Below are positions 40,540-48,944 of a DNA stretch of 50,936 nt, piece by piece. Position numbers and translations under genes: made by a program. This stretch comes from Alphaproteobacteria bacterium (GTDB taxonomy: Bacteria; Pseudomonadota; Alphaproteobacteria; Caulobacterales; Caulobacteraceae). The stretch spans positions 1 to 50,936 of the forward strand of contig JAHJME010000043.1 of NCBI GenBank assembly GCA_018821435.1, given 5' to 3'. Numbering within the stretch: position 1 is the stretch's first letter; each line of letters opens with the position of its first letter. The notes under the pieces are model-generated. The model was not told the DNA's origin, ran no database searches, and saw only the letters and a list, made by a program, of their open reading frames with translations.

Positions 40540-42781
40540 AGACCTGGGGTGGAAGGACGCCGCCCGGCGGAGCCGCCGGCGCCAGGCGGAAGCGGCAGGC
40601 GCCCTCCGCCAGCTCGATTTCGATGACATTCTCGCTCCTCACATCCTCGAGGTAGATCCAGCTGTCGAAGCCCACGAAGCCCGCGGGGCGGCCGTTCAGG
40701 CGCACCGGCGCCCCCACGGGCAGGTGTCGGCCGGTCACGTCCGTGACCTGGGCCTGCAGGTTGACGGTCCGGCGGATCGGCAGGCTGACCCGCACGGCGC
40801 CGCGCCGCCTGGGCCGGATGACGACGTCCTCCGTGGCGATGCTGGCGTCCATGTCGACGCTCTCGGCGGCGATCTCGATGCGGCTGGACGCCTGCGCCGG
40901 CAGATTGACCAGCAGCAGGGAGCCGTCGCGGCCGGTGCGCCCGGCCGATCGGTTCTCCACCATCAGCTCCACGCCCGGCTCGCCGGTCTCGACCAGGGCG
41001 ACGGCGTCGCCACTGGACCGCGCCAAGCGCGGCCTACCGCCCAGCCAGACCACAGAGCCCGAGGCATAGGCGCGCAGCGACGCGCCCTGGCGGTCCGCCG
41101 CCACGCCCAGCGCGGCTTCGCCCACCGGCGAGACGTAACGTACCTCTCCGTCTCCACGCATGCGTCCTGTGTCGAGGGATCGGTCGCCCCCCGCACGCCA
41201 GCCCCAGCCTTGGCCATCGGGTGGCGGTTGAGAGGCCTGCGCGGTGACCCGACCGCCGCCGGCGCTGTCGATACTGGCGGACGCCAGACCGCTCCCGCCG
41301 CCAAGCGGCGCGGTAAAGCCGAACGCCACCGTGCGGCCTCCGTAGCGGTCGCGGGCGAAGGTGGCGCTGGCGTAAAGGTTCAAGCGGCGGAACTGGCCGG
41401 ACCAGGCGGCGGTCGCCAGCCCATATTCCTCGCCCCGACTGTCGCGGCGGTTATAGGTCAGCGAAAGATCGCCCCAGCGGTCGCCGCGGAGCGCCCCGCC
41501 CACCTGGATGTCCTGGCCGGGCGTATCGTCGGGTTGTCGTCGGCCCAACTCGCGGAAGCCCGCCGTGCGCCCCTCGTAGGTGGCCCACAGCCCGTAGGCG
41601 GCCGCCTCGCGACGCGCGGAGACCCGCAATCGGGCGCCCTGGCCCGCCTCTCCGTCGGAGACGTCCAGGGCCGCGTTCAGCAGGACGGCGCGCTTAAGCG
41701 CCGCGACAGCGCCCACGCCGGCCGCCCGTAGCTTCCCGGTCACCTCCCCATGCGTTTCCAAGGTGAGGTTGTTGGTTATTCCGCGCCGGAATCCGAAGGC
41801 GGCGAAGGCCTCGGCATAGCGGTCGTCGACCGTGGCGTAGCCTTCGCGCAGCCAGCCGGCGTCCACGGCATAGTCGTCGGCCCCCGCCCTCAGGAGGCTG
41901 GAGGTCGTATAGAACGGCCGCGTGACCACCGTTTGCCGGCCCAGGGCGTCTGTGACCACCAGGCTGAGCTCGCCGCGGCTGTTCACCATCGGCGGCGTCT
42001 GCACGGTGAAGCGCCCGGGATCGGCGGTCGCGCGATAACGCCGCACGCCGTCCACGAACAGCTCCACCGTGGACGGCAGGGCCGCTTCGCCGGAAATCTC
42101 GATCAGCGGCTGGGTGAAGAGGTCGGGTCGCAGGCCGGAATCCGACGCCAGCCGCACGCCCGCCGCGCGCACGGCGCGTCCGGACGACGAATTGCCGGAG
42201 ACGAAGTCGCCGATCGTCAGGCTGCGACCGCGATCGTAATCGTCCAGGACGAGGTTGGTCTCCAGACGCCGATAGGCGACACCACGGCGCGTGGCCGTGG
42301 CGACGAAGCCGTTGGTCACCACGCCCATGGGTCCGAAAATGCGCGCCTGGCCGCCGGCCCAGCCGTTCGAGCCCTGGATATTCACCGCGTAGTCGATCGC
42401 GGCGCCCCACGCGGCCGGATCGGGCCTCGCATACGCCGCCTGGGCCACCCCCAGCGTCCGGTGCGGCAGCAGCGCGGCGTCGGCATCGAGCGCGACGGCC
42501 TGGTTCTGGGTGTCGATGCTGTATTTCAGGCCGGGAACGCGGGCCAGTTCGACCGGGCTGTCGCCATTGGCGCCGGCGGGGGGATCGACCTGCAGTCCCA
42601 GCCGCTTCAATTCACGCCACGGGACGAACAGCGCATTGCCCGATCGCTCGAAGCTGACGACCGCGCCCGTGTCGGCGCCGTTCAGCGAGACCGAGGCGAA
42701 CATCGGGTCCGCGCGCGCGGGCATGCAGGCAGCAAGGGCCGCAGCCGTGGCGATCGCCAGGCGTTTGATCCAGCCCCGCAT
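40235..42781 (-). CDS. Fimbrial usher (CsuD-type), extended past its normal end
   Basis: An open frame of 848 codons. Signal peptide to PARA (about residue 23). The N-terminal usher domain (MFASVSLNGADTGAVVSF) and FDSWIYLEDVRSENVIEIEL C-terminal domain match outer membrane ushers that assemble chaperone-usher pili. There is a 24-strand-type barrel and a plug region around residues 230-310. Family members end near a G-P-x-V-C motif, here LPPQVC at codon 748. In this sequence no stop follows: the frame continues 100 codons through the next gene to 40235. The extra tail (Arg/Gly/Asp-rich) looks like shadow translation of the downstream gene. Either a lost stop, a frameshift or a sequencing error. 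Confidence 0.88.
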   Translation of the reverse strand: MRGWIKRLAIATAAALAACMPARADPMFASVSLNGADTGAVVSFERSGNALFVPWRELKRLGLQVDPPAGANGDSPVELARVPGLKYSIDTQNQAVALDADAALLPHRTLGVAQAAYARPDPAAWGAAIDYAVNIQGSNGWAGGQARIFGPMGVVTNGFVATATRRGVAYRRLETNLVLDDYDRGRSLTIGDFVSGNSSSGRAVRAAGVRLASDSGLRPDLFTQPLIEISGEAALPSTVELFVDGVRRYRATADPGRFTVQTPPMVNSRGELSLVVTDALGRQTVVTRPFYTTSSLLRAGADDYAVDAGWLREGYATVDDRYAEAFAAFGFRRGITNNLTLETHGEVTGKLRAAGVGAVAALKRAVLLNAALDVSDGEAGQGARLRVSARREAAAYGLWATYEGRTAGFRELGRRQPDDTPGQDIQVGGALRGDRWGDLSLTYNRRDSRGEEYGLATAAWSGQFRRLNLYASATFARDRYGGRTVAFGFTAPLGGGSGLASASIDSAGGGRVTAQASQPPPDGQGWGWRAGGDRSLDTGRMRGDGEVRYVSPVGEAALGVAADRQGASLRAYASGSVVWLGGRPRLARSSGDAVALVETGEPGVELMVENRSAGRTGRDGSLLLVNLPAQASSRIEIAAESVDMDASIATEDVVIRPRRRGAVRVSLPIRRTVNLQAQVTDVTGRHLPVGAPVRLNGRPAGFVGFDSWIYLEDVRSENVIEIELAEGACRFRLAPAAPPGGVLPPQVCAAGDPGGGLRRAGADDPDPRARVAELHRDDPAGGVRGLSVLRLRSEDRPGGGDGQVHLYRLRLPGLLVRLERSVRRLGFGDRPPDDAPRRDRDTQLSALR

Positions 42782-42787
42782 GATGGG

Positions 42788-43486
42788 TCAGTCCGGGCCG
42801 ATCTCGGCGCGAATGTTGCCTTGATCGGTGACGGCGGTCACGACGATCCGGCTGGAATTATTTATGTTTTTCAGACGCCAGGCGCGTTCCTGCCCCGCCA
42901 GAACGTAGCCGGCCAGGCCGCGCTCCACGGATTGTGACCCGGCCGCGCTTTCCAGCCCGAGCTCGGTGACGCGCAGGCGACGATCGCCGGCGTTGCGCGC
43001 CACCAGCAGCGCCCCCTCGGGGTCGTGCTCGATGCGCCAGGCGACGGCGGTCTTCCCACCGCCATCGGGCGACAGGAACAGCGGCAGCGCCATTCGCACC
43101 GGCATGCTGATCCCACCCTCCGGCGGCGCGGTCTGGATCTGGTCGACGAACAGCCGGTAGGCCATTTCCCGTGTCGGCGTGACGCGGGCCGCAAGCCGCA
43201 CGACCTGGCGGGCGCCGGGTGCGAGTTCGAACATCGGCGGGCTGAAGCCGATGTCCTGGGTCGGCGCATAGTGCTCTTCCGTACCGCCGCCGGCCCAGGC
43301 GAACACGCGAAGCTGCACGTTCACCGGCTGATCGCTGGGGTTGGAGATCTCCAGCGTCCGCGTCGGGCGCTTGGCCGACATCTCCAGCAGCACCGGAGAG
43401 ACCGAGAGCGCGCCCGCCTGGGCGACGCCGCTGCCCGCGAGGAGCAACGCGCCGGCCACGAGCGCCGGGATGGCTCGCAGGATCAT
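42788..43486 (-). CDS. Pilus periplasmic chaperone (CsuC/FimC-type)
   Basis: A 232-residue chaperone: signal peptide to AQAG (about 24), then an Ig-like domain with LSVSPVLLEMSAKRPTRTLEISNPSDQPVNVQLRV (as LSVSPVLLEM and LEISNPSDQPVNVQLRV). The second domain has RLFVDQIQTAP and MPVRMALPLFL; the C-terminus is RAEIGPD. It holds SCPU subunits folded and delivers them to the usher by donor-strand complementation. It is between the pilin and usher genes, 6 bp from the usher ATG. Confidence 0.93.
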   Translation of the reverse strand: MILRAIPALVAGALLLAGSGVAQAGALSVSPVLLEMSAKRPTRTLEISNPSDQPVNVQLRVFAWAGGGTEEHYAPTQDIGFSPPMFELAPGARQVVRLAARVTPTREMAYRLFVDQIQTAPPEGGISMPVRMALPLFLSPDGGGKTAVAWRIEHDPEGALLVARNAGDRRLRVTELGLESAAGSQSVERGLAGYVLAGQERAWRLKNINNSSRIVVTAVTDQGNIRAEIGPD

Positions 43487-43494
43487 CGCGAGCC

Positions 43495-43986
43495 TCAGTA
43501 GTAGAGGGTGATCTGAACGGAGTCGGCGTAGGAGCCGCTGGCCGCGGTCTGCGAGGACGGGATAGCCCCGTAGACCAGCACCGGCGTAGCCGCGATGCCC
43601 AGGCCCAGGCCCGCGGCGCGGTCACTGGAACCGGTGTCGCCGAAGCGCGCCGTCATCAGCAGGTCCTTGTAGAGTTCGTAGCGCAGGTAGTCGCTGGTGG
43701 CGCCGCGACGCAGCCGCCGGTTGCCGCCGCTGACGTTGGAGCCGTCGCCCAGGCCGACCGAGAACGACGTGCCCAGCGTGCAGGTGACATTGATGTTGGT
43801 GGTCACCGGGATAATGACGCCGCTGTTCGGGTTCACCGCGCCGAACGTCAGTGTCGAGTCGGCGACGGAGCAGGCGTCCGACACGGTCGCCTGAACCGTC
43901 AGCGTGCCGGTCGCGGTGGCGGCGTGGGCGGCGCTGGAGCACGCCACGCTGGCGGCGAAGGCGGCGATCGCAACAGTTTTCTTCAT
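43495..43986 (-). CDS. SCPU-domain major pilin (CsuA/B-type)
   Basis: A 163-residue secreted subunit: signal peptide MKKTVAIAAFAASVACS to AHAA (about 22), then TATGTLTVQATVSDACSVADSTLTFGAV. The N-terminal Cys and a second Cys in NVTCTLGTSFSVGLG form the SCPU disulphide, and the last strand is SYADSVQITLYY. The first gene of the pilus operon, 8 bp before the chaperone. ATG 43986 follows AAGGGGG. The in-frame Met nine codons upstream is not preferred because it weakens the signal peptide. Confidence 0.93.
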   Translation of the reverse strand: MKKTVAIAAFAASVACSSAAHAATATGTLTVQATVSDACSVADSTLTFGAVNPNSGVIIPVTTNINVTCTLGTSFSVGLGDGSNVSGGNRRLRRGATSDYLRYELYKDLLMTARFGDTGSSDRAAGLGLGIAATPVLVYGAIPSSQTAASGSYADSVQITLYY

Positions 43987-44002
43987 GGTCCAACCCCCTT
44001 GG

Positions 44003-44023
44003 TCACACCCCATTTAGGTGTGA
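44003..44023 (-). promoter_or_regulatory. Inverted repeat in the pilin leader
   Basis: Arms TCACACC and GGTGTGA with a 7-nt spacer, ending 17 bp before the pilin ATG and next to its ribosome site. It could be an operator for the adjacent XRE protein or an mRNA leader hairpin. Confidence 0.45.
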
Positions 44024-44106
44024 AATGCCCCATTAGATTGTGGGCAAGTGGGTTAAACATGTTTTACGTCGACTGCGGCAAACACGCACAGAAGACGTTT
44101 TCCGGG

Positions 44107-44472
44107 TCAGTCCGCGGCGAGCGCGGTCACGATCCTGAGAACAGACGCCCTGGTTTCAGGCGAACTGATCCGGTTGAAAGCATCGAGAAGGCGCTCTGCT
44201 TCCGTCGAACTTGCCGGCGCGGCGGCTTCACCATCGACGCTGCGCAGGATTTCGGTCGGGGTGGTGTTCAGCGCCTCGGCGAGCTTGATCAACATCAGAG
44301 CCGAGATTCGGTTGGCCCCGTTCTCGTACTTCTGGATCTGCTGGAACGTCAGGCCGACTTTCGCACCGAGGCCGGCCTGGGTGTCGCCCAGCACGCGTCG
44401 CAAGTCCCGGATGTGGTGTCCGAGCGCAACATCGAGTTCGCCGTTTCGCGGCTTGTGCTTCTGGGTGGCCAT
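44107..44472 (-). CDS. XRE-family HTH transcriptional regulator
   Basis: A 121-residue regulator. HTH region at about 15-70: LGHHIRDLRRVLG, TQAGLGAKVGLTFQQIQKYE and NGANRISALMLIKLAEAL. The C-terminal half is helical with no recognised domain. It starts at the ATG at 44472; a TTG one codon earlier is also open. It is 120 bp upstream of the pilin operon on the same strand and follows the 83-residue unknown gene by 50 bp. Control of the pilus operon is a reasonable guess. Confidence 0.88.
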   Translation of the reverse strand: MATQKHKPRNGELDVALGHHIRDLRRVLGDTQAGLGAKVGLTFQQIQKYENGANRISALMLIKLAEALNTTPTEILRSVDGEAAAPASSTEAERLLDAFNRISSPETRASVLRIVTALAAD

Positions 44473-44522
44473 CAACGCAGCGCCTGCGGACGCTGTGTCG
44501 TCCGGGGAATGAGAATCCCTAT

Positions 44523-44774
44523 CTAGCGGAAGCGAGTGAACCGGCCCACCCCACGATGACCAGGGGTTGTAATTTCACCCGGAAATTCGCTTGTCGAGGC
44601 TGCGGCCTGTCGCAAAAGGTCAAGCAATCCGTCGGTGTCGAGCAGTTCACCCAGCTCGGTCATGGCCCGCAATCGCATCGCCGCCTCCGCGCTGCTGTAG
44701 TCCGCGAGCGAGGCCTCGAGGGTGCTCAGTTCCGCGGCGAGTCGTCCTGTGGTCCGAGCGGTCGAGATCGACAT
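44523..44774 (-). CDS. Hypothetical 83-residue protein
   Basis: Starts at ATG 44774 (MSISTARTTGRLAAEL) with a strong GGAGGGG 8 nt upstream. The first 60 residues form amphipathic helices (LSTLEASLADYSSAEAAMRL, ELGELLDTDGLLDLLRQA). The tail is basic with no predicted secondary structure (GHRGVGRFTRFR). No transmembrane segment or signal peptide. It precedes the XRE regulator on the same strand and may be a partner or cofactor of it. Family not recognised. The longer frame to 44861 lacks a ribosome site. Confidence 0.7.
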   Translation of the reverse strand: MSISTARTTGRLAAELSTLEASLADYSSAEAAMRLRAMTELGELLDTDGLLDLLRQAAASTSEFPGEITTPGHRGVGRFTRFR

Positions 44775-44919
44775 CGGTGCGCCCCTCCTGGCGTCTGCAG
44801 AGCGTATGCAGGCCGAAGTTAACAACAATCGAAGGGCGCAATCTGACGCACGAAACTGCAAGGTTGTAATTGCCGCTCACACTCGGCGGTGGAATGGCCT
44901 GAGCCGCCACGGCGGCGCC

Positions 44920-45549
44920 TTATGCGGGCCGATTGTCCTTCATCGCGGGTGCGACGACGGCCACGACCGCGGCGGCCAGGCGACCGATCGCCGCGGGTTC
45001 GTAGTGACCGACCGCGCGCCAGTAGAGCCAGGTCGAGGCGTTGAGGTAGAAGGCGTTCAAAGCTAGGTCGAACAACGCCGCGTCAGGCCAGTCGGAGCCC
45101 AGCTCCCGCAGCCGCTCGGTCAACGCGCCGGCCATCTCCTGAGCATGGCCGGAAGCTGCCTGCGACAACAACGCAAAGTGGTAGACCGCGTCGAAAAGCG
45201 CGAAGTCGAAGCCTAGTTCAAGCTCGCGGCGCTTGATCGCCACGACCCAGCCGGTCAGGGCGGCGCGCCAATCCTCGCCTTCGGGGTGGGTCTCGGCGAC
45301 GAACGCCCGCAGCTCGGCCAGCCGACGCTCGTACAGCGCCAGGATCACCGCCTCCTTGTTGGGGAAGTACTGGTAGAGCGATCCCACGGCCACGCCCGCC
45401 TCGGCGGCGATGGAGGTGGCCGTCGTCGCCACCGCGCCATCGCGGCGCAGCACGACGTGGGCCGCGGCCAGGATCTTCTCGATGCTCAGCAGGGCGCGCG
45501 CCTGCAGCGGCGCCTTGCGGGGCGAGAGCTGGGTGGTGCGTGGGGTCAC
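44920..45549 (-). CDS. TetR-family regulator
   Basis: A 209-residue TetR protein: HTH at about 20-65 with LLSIEKILAAAHVVLRRDG, TATSIAAEAGVAVGSLYQYF and PNKEAVILALYERRL. The C-terminal domain has aromatic helices (FYLNASTWLYWRAVGHY). It starts with GTG at 45549 in a GTGA overlap with the serine hydrolase stop, so it is translationally coupled to that gene and likely co-transcribed. It probably autoregulates through the AT-rich dyad at 46770-46789. Confidence 0.92.
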   Translation of the reverse strand: MTPRTTQLSPRKAPLQARALLSIEKILAAAHVVLRRDGAVATTATSIAAEAGVAVGSLYQYFPNKEAVILALYERRLAELRAFVAETHPEGEDWRAALTGWVVAIKRRELELGFDFALFDAVYHFALLSQAASGHAQEMAGALTERLRELGSDWPDAALFDLALNAFYLNASTWLYWRAVGHYEPAAIGRLAAAVVAVVAPAMKDNRPA

Positions 45550-46745
45550 TTGCCCCCTCGACGATCCAACGCGTCGGCCACGCCCTTGTAGAAGGCCAGG
45601 GTCTCCTCGGCGCGGGGGCCGTCGCCGGCCGCCGGCCAGGCCGCGGTCTTGACGATCACCAGGTCGCGCTTGGGGTCGACGATGAGGTACTGGCCGTAGA
45701 TTCCGATCGCCACGAACACGCCCTCTCCGCCCGGCGCCAGCCACCACTGATAGCCGTAGCCGTAGGGCGTATTCGTGCCCAGCGCGCCATAGGCCACCTG
45801 CGGGCGGTTAGGCCGCGTCGCCGCCGCCACCCAGTCGGACGGAACGATCCGTTGCCCGTTCAACTCGCCCTTGCGGGCGAACAGCAGGCCGAAACGACCG
45901 TAGTCCCGCAAGCGGGCCAGGACGCCGCCCGCCGCGACCTCGTGACCGGTCGATCCCGGCGCATCCAGCAGCCAGCGGGCGTCGCTCTCGGCCCCCATCG
46001 GCGCCCAGACCTTACGCGAGAGATAGTCGGAGATCGGCTCGCCGATCGCCTTGGTGAGCAGCGCGCCCAGCACTTCGGTGTCGGCGCTGGCGTAGTTGAA
46101 CTTCGTCCCCGGCTTGCCCGCCGACGGGAAGGCCCGGGCGAAGTCGTAGAGCCCGCCCTGGTTCGCCGCGAAGACGCCGATGAACCGGGCGATGGGCGAA
46201 CCGGGCCGCGCGTAGCCTTCGTCGAAGCTGGTGCCCGACAACATCTCCAGCAGGTCGCGGATGGTGGCGATCTCATAGGCCCCGCCCTTCACGTCGGGCA
46301 GGTATTTGGCGATCGGATCGTCCAGGCTGGCGATCTTGCCCTCGGCCAGCGCCTCGCCGATCAGCGTCGAGACGATGGACTTGCCCATCGAGAACGAGAC
46401 GAAACGGGTCTGGGCGTCGGCGCCGCGCGCATAGCGCTCGTAGAGGATCGTCTGCCCCTTCAGGATCAGCAGACCGGTAGCCTGGTTTCCGGCCATGAAG
46501 TCGTCGACCGTGCGGGTCTGCCCGCCGACCATGTAGGTCGGGACCAACGGTAGCGCGGCCGGCGTGAGCGCCAATAGCTTTCCGCCCGCCGCGACGCGCC
46601 GGGAAGGGAAGAGCTCCTCCATATTGGTGAAGGCCGCGGCGTTGTAAGTGGGCGACAGCCAGGTCTGCCGGTTGCCCACGTCCGTGGCCGCGTGGGCAGA
46701 CGCGACCCAGGCCGCCGCCGCCAAAGCTCCAAGCATCAACCGCAT
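45546..46745 (-). CDS. Serine hydrolase, beta-lactamase/NylB-like (SxxK family)
   Basis: A 399-residue exported protein: signal peptide to AHAA (about 20), then TDVGNRQTWLS. The nucleophile is in FSMGKSIVS (S-M-G-K, SxxK motif), followed by YAS in NYASADTEVLG as the second conserved element. The C-terminal region has YGYGYQWWLAPGGEG and GIYGQYLIVDP. It resembles class C beta-lactamase-fold esterases and 6-aminohexanoate-dimer hydrolases, not a true beta-lactamase by visible motifs. ATG 46745 with GGGAGGAG upstream. First gene of a two-gene operon with its TetR. Confidence 0.9.
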   Translation of the reverse strand: MRLMLGALAAAAWVASAHAATDVGNRQTWLSPTYNAAAFTNMEELFPSRRVAAGGKLLALTPAALPLVPTYMVGGQTRTVDDFMAGNQATGLLILKGQTILYERYARGADAQTRFVSFSMGKSIVSTLIGEALAEGKIASLDDPIAKYLPDVKGGAYEIATIRDLLEMLSGTSFDEGYARPGSPIARFIGVFAANQGGLYDFARAFPSAGKPGTKFNYASADTEVLGALLTKAIGEPISDYLSRKVWAPMGAESDARWLLDAPGSTGHEVAAGGVLARLRDYGRFGLLFARKGELNGQRIVPSDWVAAATRPNRPQVAYGALGTNTPYGYGYQWWLAPGGEGVFVAIGIYGQYLIVDPKRDLVIVKTAAWPAAGDGPRAEETLAFYKGVADALDRRGGK

Positions 46746-46769
46746 GTCTTCTCCTCCCACCCATTTTTA

Positions 46770-46789
46770 TGAATACGAATTCATATTCA
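46770..46789. promoter_or_regulatory. AT-rich dyad upstream of the hydrolase-tetR operon
   Basis: TGAATACGAA faces TTCATATTCA, a 20-bp palindrome with one mismatched pair, centred on GAATTC. It is 24 bp upstream of the hydrolase ATG and is the best operator candidate for the coupled TetR regulator. Confidence 0.7.
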
Positions 46790-46831
46790 CTCTGACCGCC
46801 CTGTCCAGCGCGATGGTGGCGCCGTCCGGGC

Positions 46832-48232
46832 TCAGGGCTGGACGCTGGCTGGAAGCGAGAGGATCACCCGCAGGCCACCCTGCGGCGAGCGGGTCAGGAC
46901 GAGGCTGCCGTCATGGAGTTCGGCCAGTTCGCGGGCGATCGACAGCCCGAACCCATGGCCCTGCTGCTGTTCGTCCAGCCGCTGGCCGGGCACCAGGGCG
47001 GCGACGGCGGCCGCCTCCGACAGCCCCGGGCCATCGTCGTCGATAGTCAGGACCACCAGGCGGCCGTCCTTGCGCGCCGTGATCTGAACGGCGCCCGCCG
47101 CCCACTTGCAGGCGTTGTCGAGCAGATTGCCGGCCATCTCGTCCAGGTCCTGCGGGTCGCAATTGACCTGCAGGTCGGCCGGAACATCCAGCGTGAAGCC
47201 GATCGCCTTCGCCGCATGGATGCGCGAGAGCGCCACGACGAGATCGTCCAGCCTGGGGCGAAGCGGGATGGAGGGCTGTCCCGGCGCGCCGGGCGACGCG
47301 GCGCGGGCGCGACCCAGGTGATGGCCGATCGCTCCATCGATCTGGGCGATGAGGGTCGCCAAGCTGCCGCCGGGATCGCGCCCCGGCTCGGCCAGCCGCA
47401 GCGACAGGGTCGCCAGCGGCGTCTTAAGGCCATGCGCGAGGTTCGAGACATGGGCGCGGGCCTTGGCCAGGGCTTCTTCATTGTGATCCAGCAGGACGTT
47501 CAGTTCCGTCACCACCGCCGTCAGCTCGCTGGGCTGCGGGTCCGTCACGCGCGACTGCTCGCCCGCCCTGACCCTGGCCAGCGACTGGGCCAGCCGGCGC
47601 AGCGGCCGCAGGCCAAGCTCCAGCTGCGCGATCATCGCCAGGAGCAGGCCGACGCCCAGCACCGCCAGCGACAGCAGCAACGGCTTCAGCGCCTGTTCGC
47701 GCATGCGGTCGCGGACATAGCGCGGGGCGCCCGCGGTGACGGTCACGGGGCCGGTTGTCGTGTCGATCCCGGCGCTGCGGAAATAGAAGGTCTCGGTCTC
47801 GCCGCTGCGGAACCGGCGACGATGCCCATCGCGCCCGCGCCGGTCGTCGTCGCGAGGGCCGCCGGCGTCGGAGCCGCGTGGGTCGCCCTTCGGCCGATCA
47901 CGGCGTTCCGGCGGCAGGGCTGCTTTGGGGTCCAGCGGTGTCACCGTCGGCGACTGCAGCTTTCCGGTCGGTCCGGTGATGGTCCAGGCCCACCCGCTGC
48001 CCGGGCGGGCGAAGGGGCCGACGCTCTCGATCCTGTCCCGGGTCAGGGTCCCGTCGGCGCCGACCGCCTTCGACAGCAGGGCGATCTGAGCTTCCAGGCT
48101 CGCGTCCACGCTGCGCCGCGCGAACCGGTCCAGGGCCGAGGTGACCGTCAGGCTGGCGATCACCACCGCCACGGCGGTGAACAGCATGCCACTCAGCAGT
48201 AGCCGGCCGCGAATGGAGTTCAGCGCGCGCAT
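46832..48232 (-). CDS. Sensor histidine kinase, PhoQ-like
   Basis: A 466-residue kinase: TM1 at about 10-32 and TM2 at about 187-208 (LLLSLAVLGVGLLLAMIAQL). The periplasmic domain includes an unusual run rich in Arg, Asp and Gly at about 108-141 (GDPRGSDAGGPRDDDRRGRD). HAMP follows TM2 (LRPLRRLAQSLARVRAGEQS). The H-box is SNLAHGLKTPLATL, then N-box NLLDNACKWA, G1 DDDGPGLS and G2 GHGFGLSIARELAELHDG. The H-box resembles PhoQ-type kinases. ATG 48232, whose first base is the last base of the regulator's stop codon (TGATG overlap). The stimulus is unknown; the charged loop could bind a metal or cationic molecule. Confidence 0.93.
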   Translation of the reverse strand: MRALNSIRGRLLLSGMLFTAVAVVIASLTVTSALDRFARRSVDASLEAQIALLSKAVGADGTLTRDRIESVGPFARPGSGWAWTITGPTGKLQSPTVTPLDPKAALPPERRDRPKGDPRGSDAGGPRDDDRRGRDGHRRRFRSGETETFYFRSAGIDTTTGPVTVTAGAPRYVRDRMREQALKPLLLSLAVLGVGLLLAMIAQLELGLRPLRRLAQSLARVRAGEQSRVTDPQPSELTAVVTELNVLLDHNEEALAKARAHVSNLAHGLKTPLATLSLRLAEPGRDPGGSLATLIAQIDGAIGHHLGRARAASPGAPGQPSIPLRPRLDDLVVALSRIHAAKAIGFTLDVPADLQVNCDPQDLDEMAGNLLDNACKWAAGAVQITARKDGRLVVLTIDDDGPGLSEAAAVAALVPGQRLDEQQQGHGFGLSIARELAELHDGSLVLTRSPQGGLRVILSLPASVQP

Positions 48233-48897
48233 CAGGCCTCGCCGGCGGTCAGCCGATAGCCGCGTCCACGCACGGTCTCGATCATGGCGTGGCCGATCTT
48301 CCGGCGTAGCCGTCCGACGATCACCTCCAGCGAGTTGGAGTCGACGCTGGCGTCGCCTTCGTAGAGCTGTTCCAGGATGTCCATGCGCTCGACCACGTTT
48401 TCCTTGCGCAGGATCAGGCAGGACAGCACCCGCCACTCGAAGCTGGTCAGCCTGAGCGGCATCCCGTCGAATTCGAAGCCACCCAGTTGCGCGTCGTAGT
48501 TCAGGCGGCCGCAGGCGATGCGCGGACCCGCGTGGCCGGCCGACCGGCGCACCAGCGCGCGGATCCGCATCACCAGCTCCTCGATGCGGAAGGGCTTGGT
48601 GAGGTAGTCGTCGGCCCCGGCCTTGAACCCCTCGACCTTCTCGGACCAGCCATAGCGGGCGGTCAGGATCAGGACGGGCAGCACCCGCCCCTGCTCGCGC
48701 CAGCTTTTCAGCACGCTCAGCCCATCCTGCTTCGGCAGGCCCAGGTCGAGGATGGCGGCGGCATAGGTCTCGGACGCGCCGAGATGGGCGCCGGTCTCGC
48801 CGTCGGCGGCGACGTCCACGGCGAACTGTTCGTTGCGAAGCGCCTTCGCGAGGCTCTCCGCCAACGGTCCGTCGTCCTCGACCAGCAAGATGCGCAA
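48232..48897 (-). CDS. OmpR/PhoP-type response regulator
   Basis: A 221-residue regulator: receiver with ILLVEDDGPLAESLAKAL, phospho-Asp in ILDLGLPKQDG (about residue 51), Thr in LILTARYG and Lys in LTKPFRIEEL. The winged helix has LTSFEWRVLSCLILRKENVV and VDSNSLEVIVGRLRRKIG. It starts with TTG at 48897, with AGGAGG 8 nt upstream; no ATG exists between the ribosome site and the fold. It is translationally coupled to the kinase gene and divergent from the TonB-dependent receptor, which it likely controls. Confidence 0.93.
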   Translation of the reverse strand: MRILLVEDDGPLAESLAKALRNEQFAVDVAADGETGAHLGASETYAAAILDLGLPKQDGLSVLKSWREQGRVLPVLILTARYGWSEKVEGFKAGADDYLTKPFRIEELVMRIRALVRRSAGHAGPRIACGRLNYDAQLGGFEFDGMPLRLTSFEWRVLSCLILRKENVVERMDILEQLYEGDASVDSNSLEVIVGRLRRKIGHAMIETVRGRGYRLTAGEA

Positions 48898-48944
48898 CGC
48901 GTGGTCCTCCTGCCCCCTCCATAGCCCACCCAAGCCAAACCGAA

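Noticed and set aside
40072..40629. Longer start (ATG 40629) for the SCPU protein
   Set aside because: It would place about 30 Arg-rich residues before the signal peptide. The GTG at 40539 gives a normal leader and a tight junction with the usher end.
44107..44774. XRE gene plus 83-residue gene as a toxin-antitoxin pair
   Set aside because: Neither shows toxin-like motifs, spacing is 50 bp rather than overlapping, and the regulator is longer than common antitoxins of this type; not supported.
45546..46745. Serine hydrolase as an antibiotic-resistance beta-lactamase
   Set aside because: SxxK and a Tyr motif are present, but the overall pattern is that of the broad esterase/NylB-like group and no typical class C signature set was seen.
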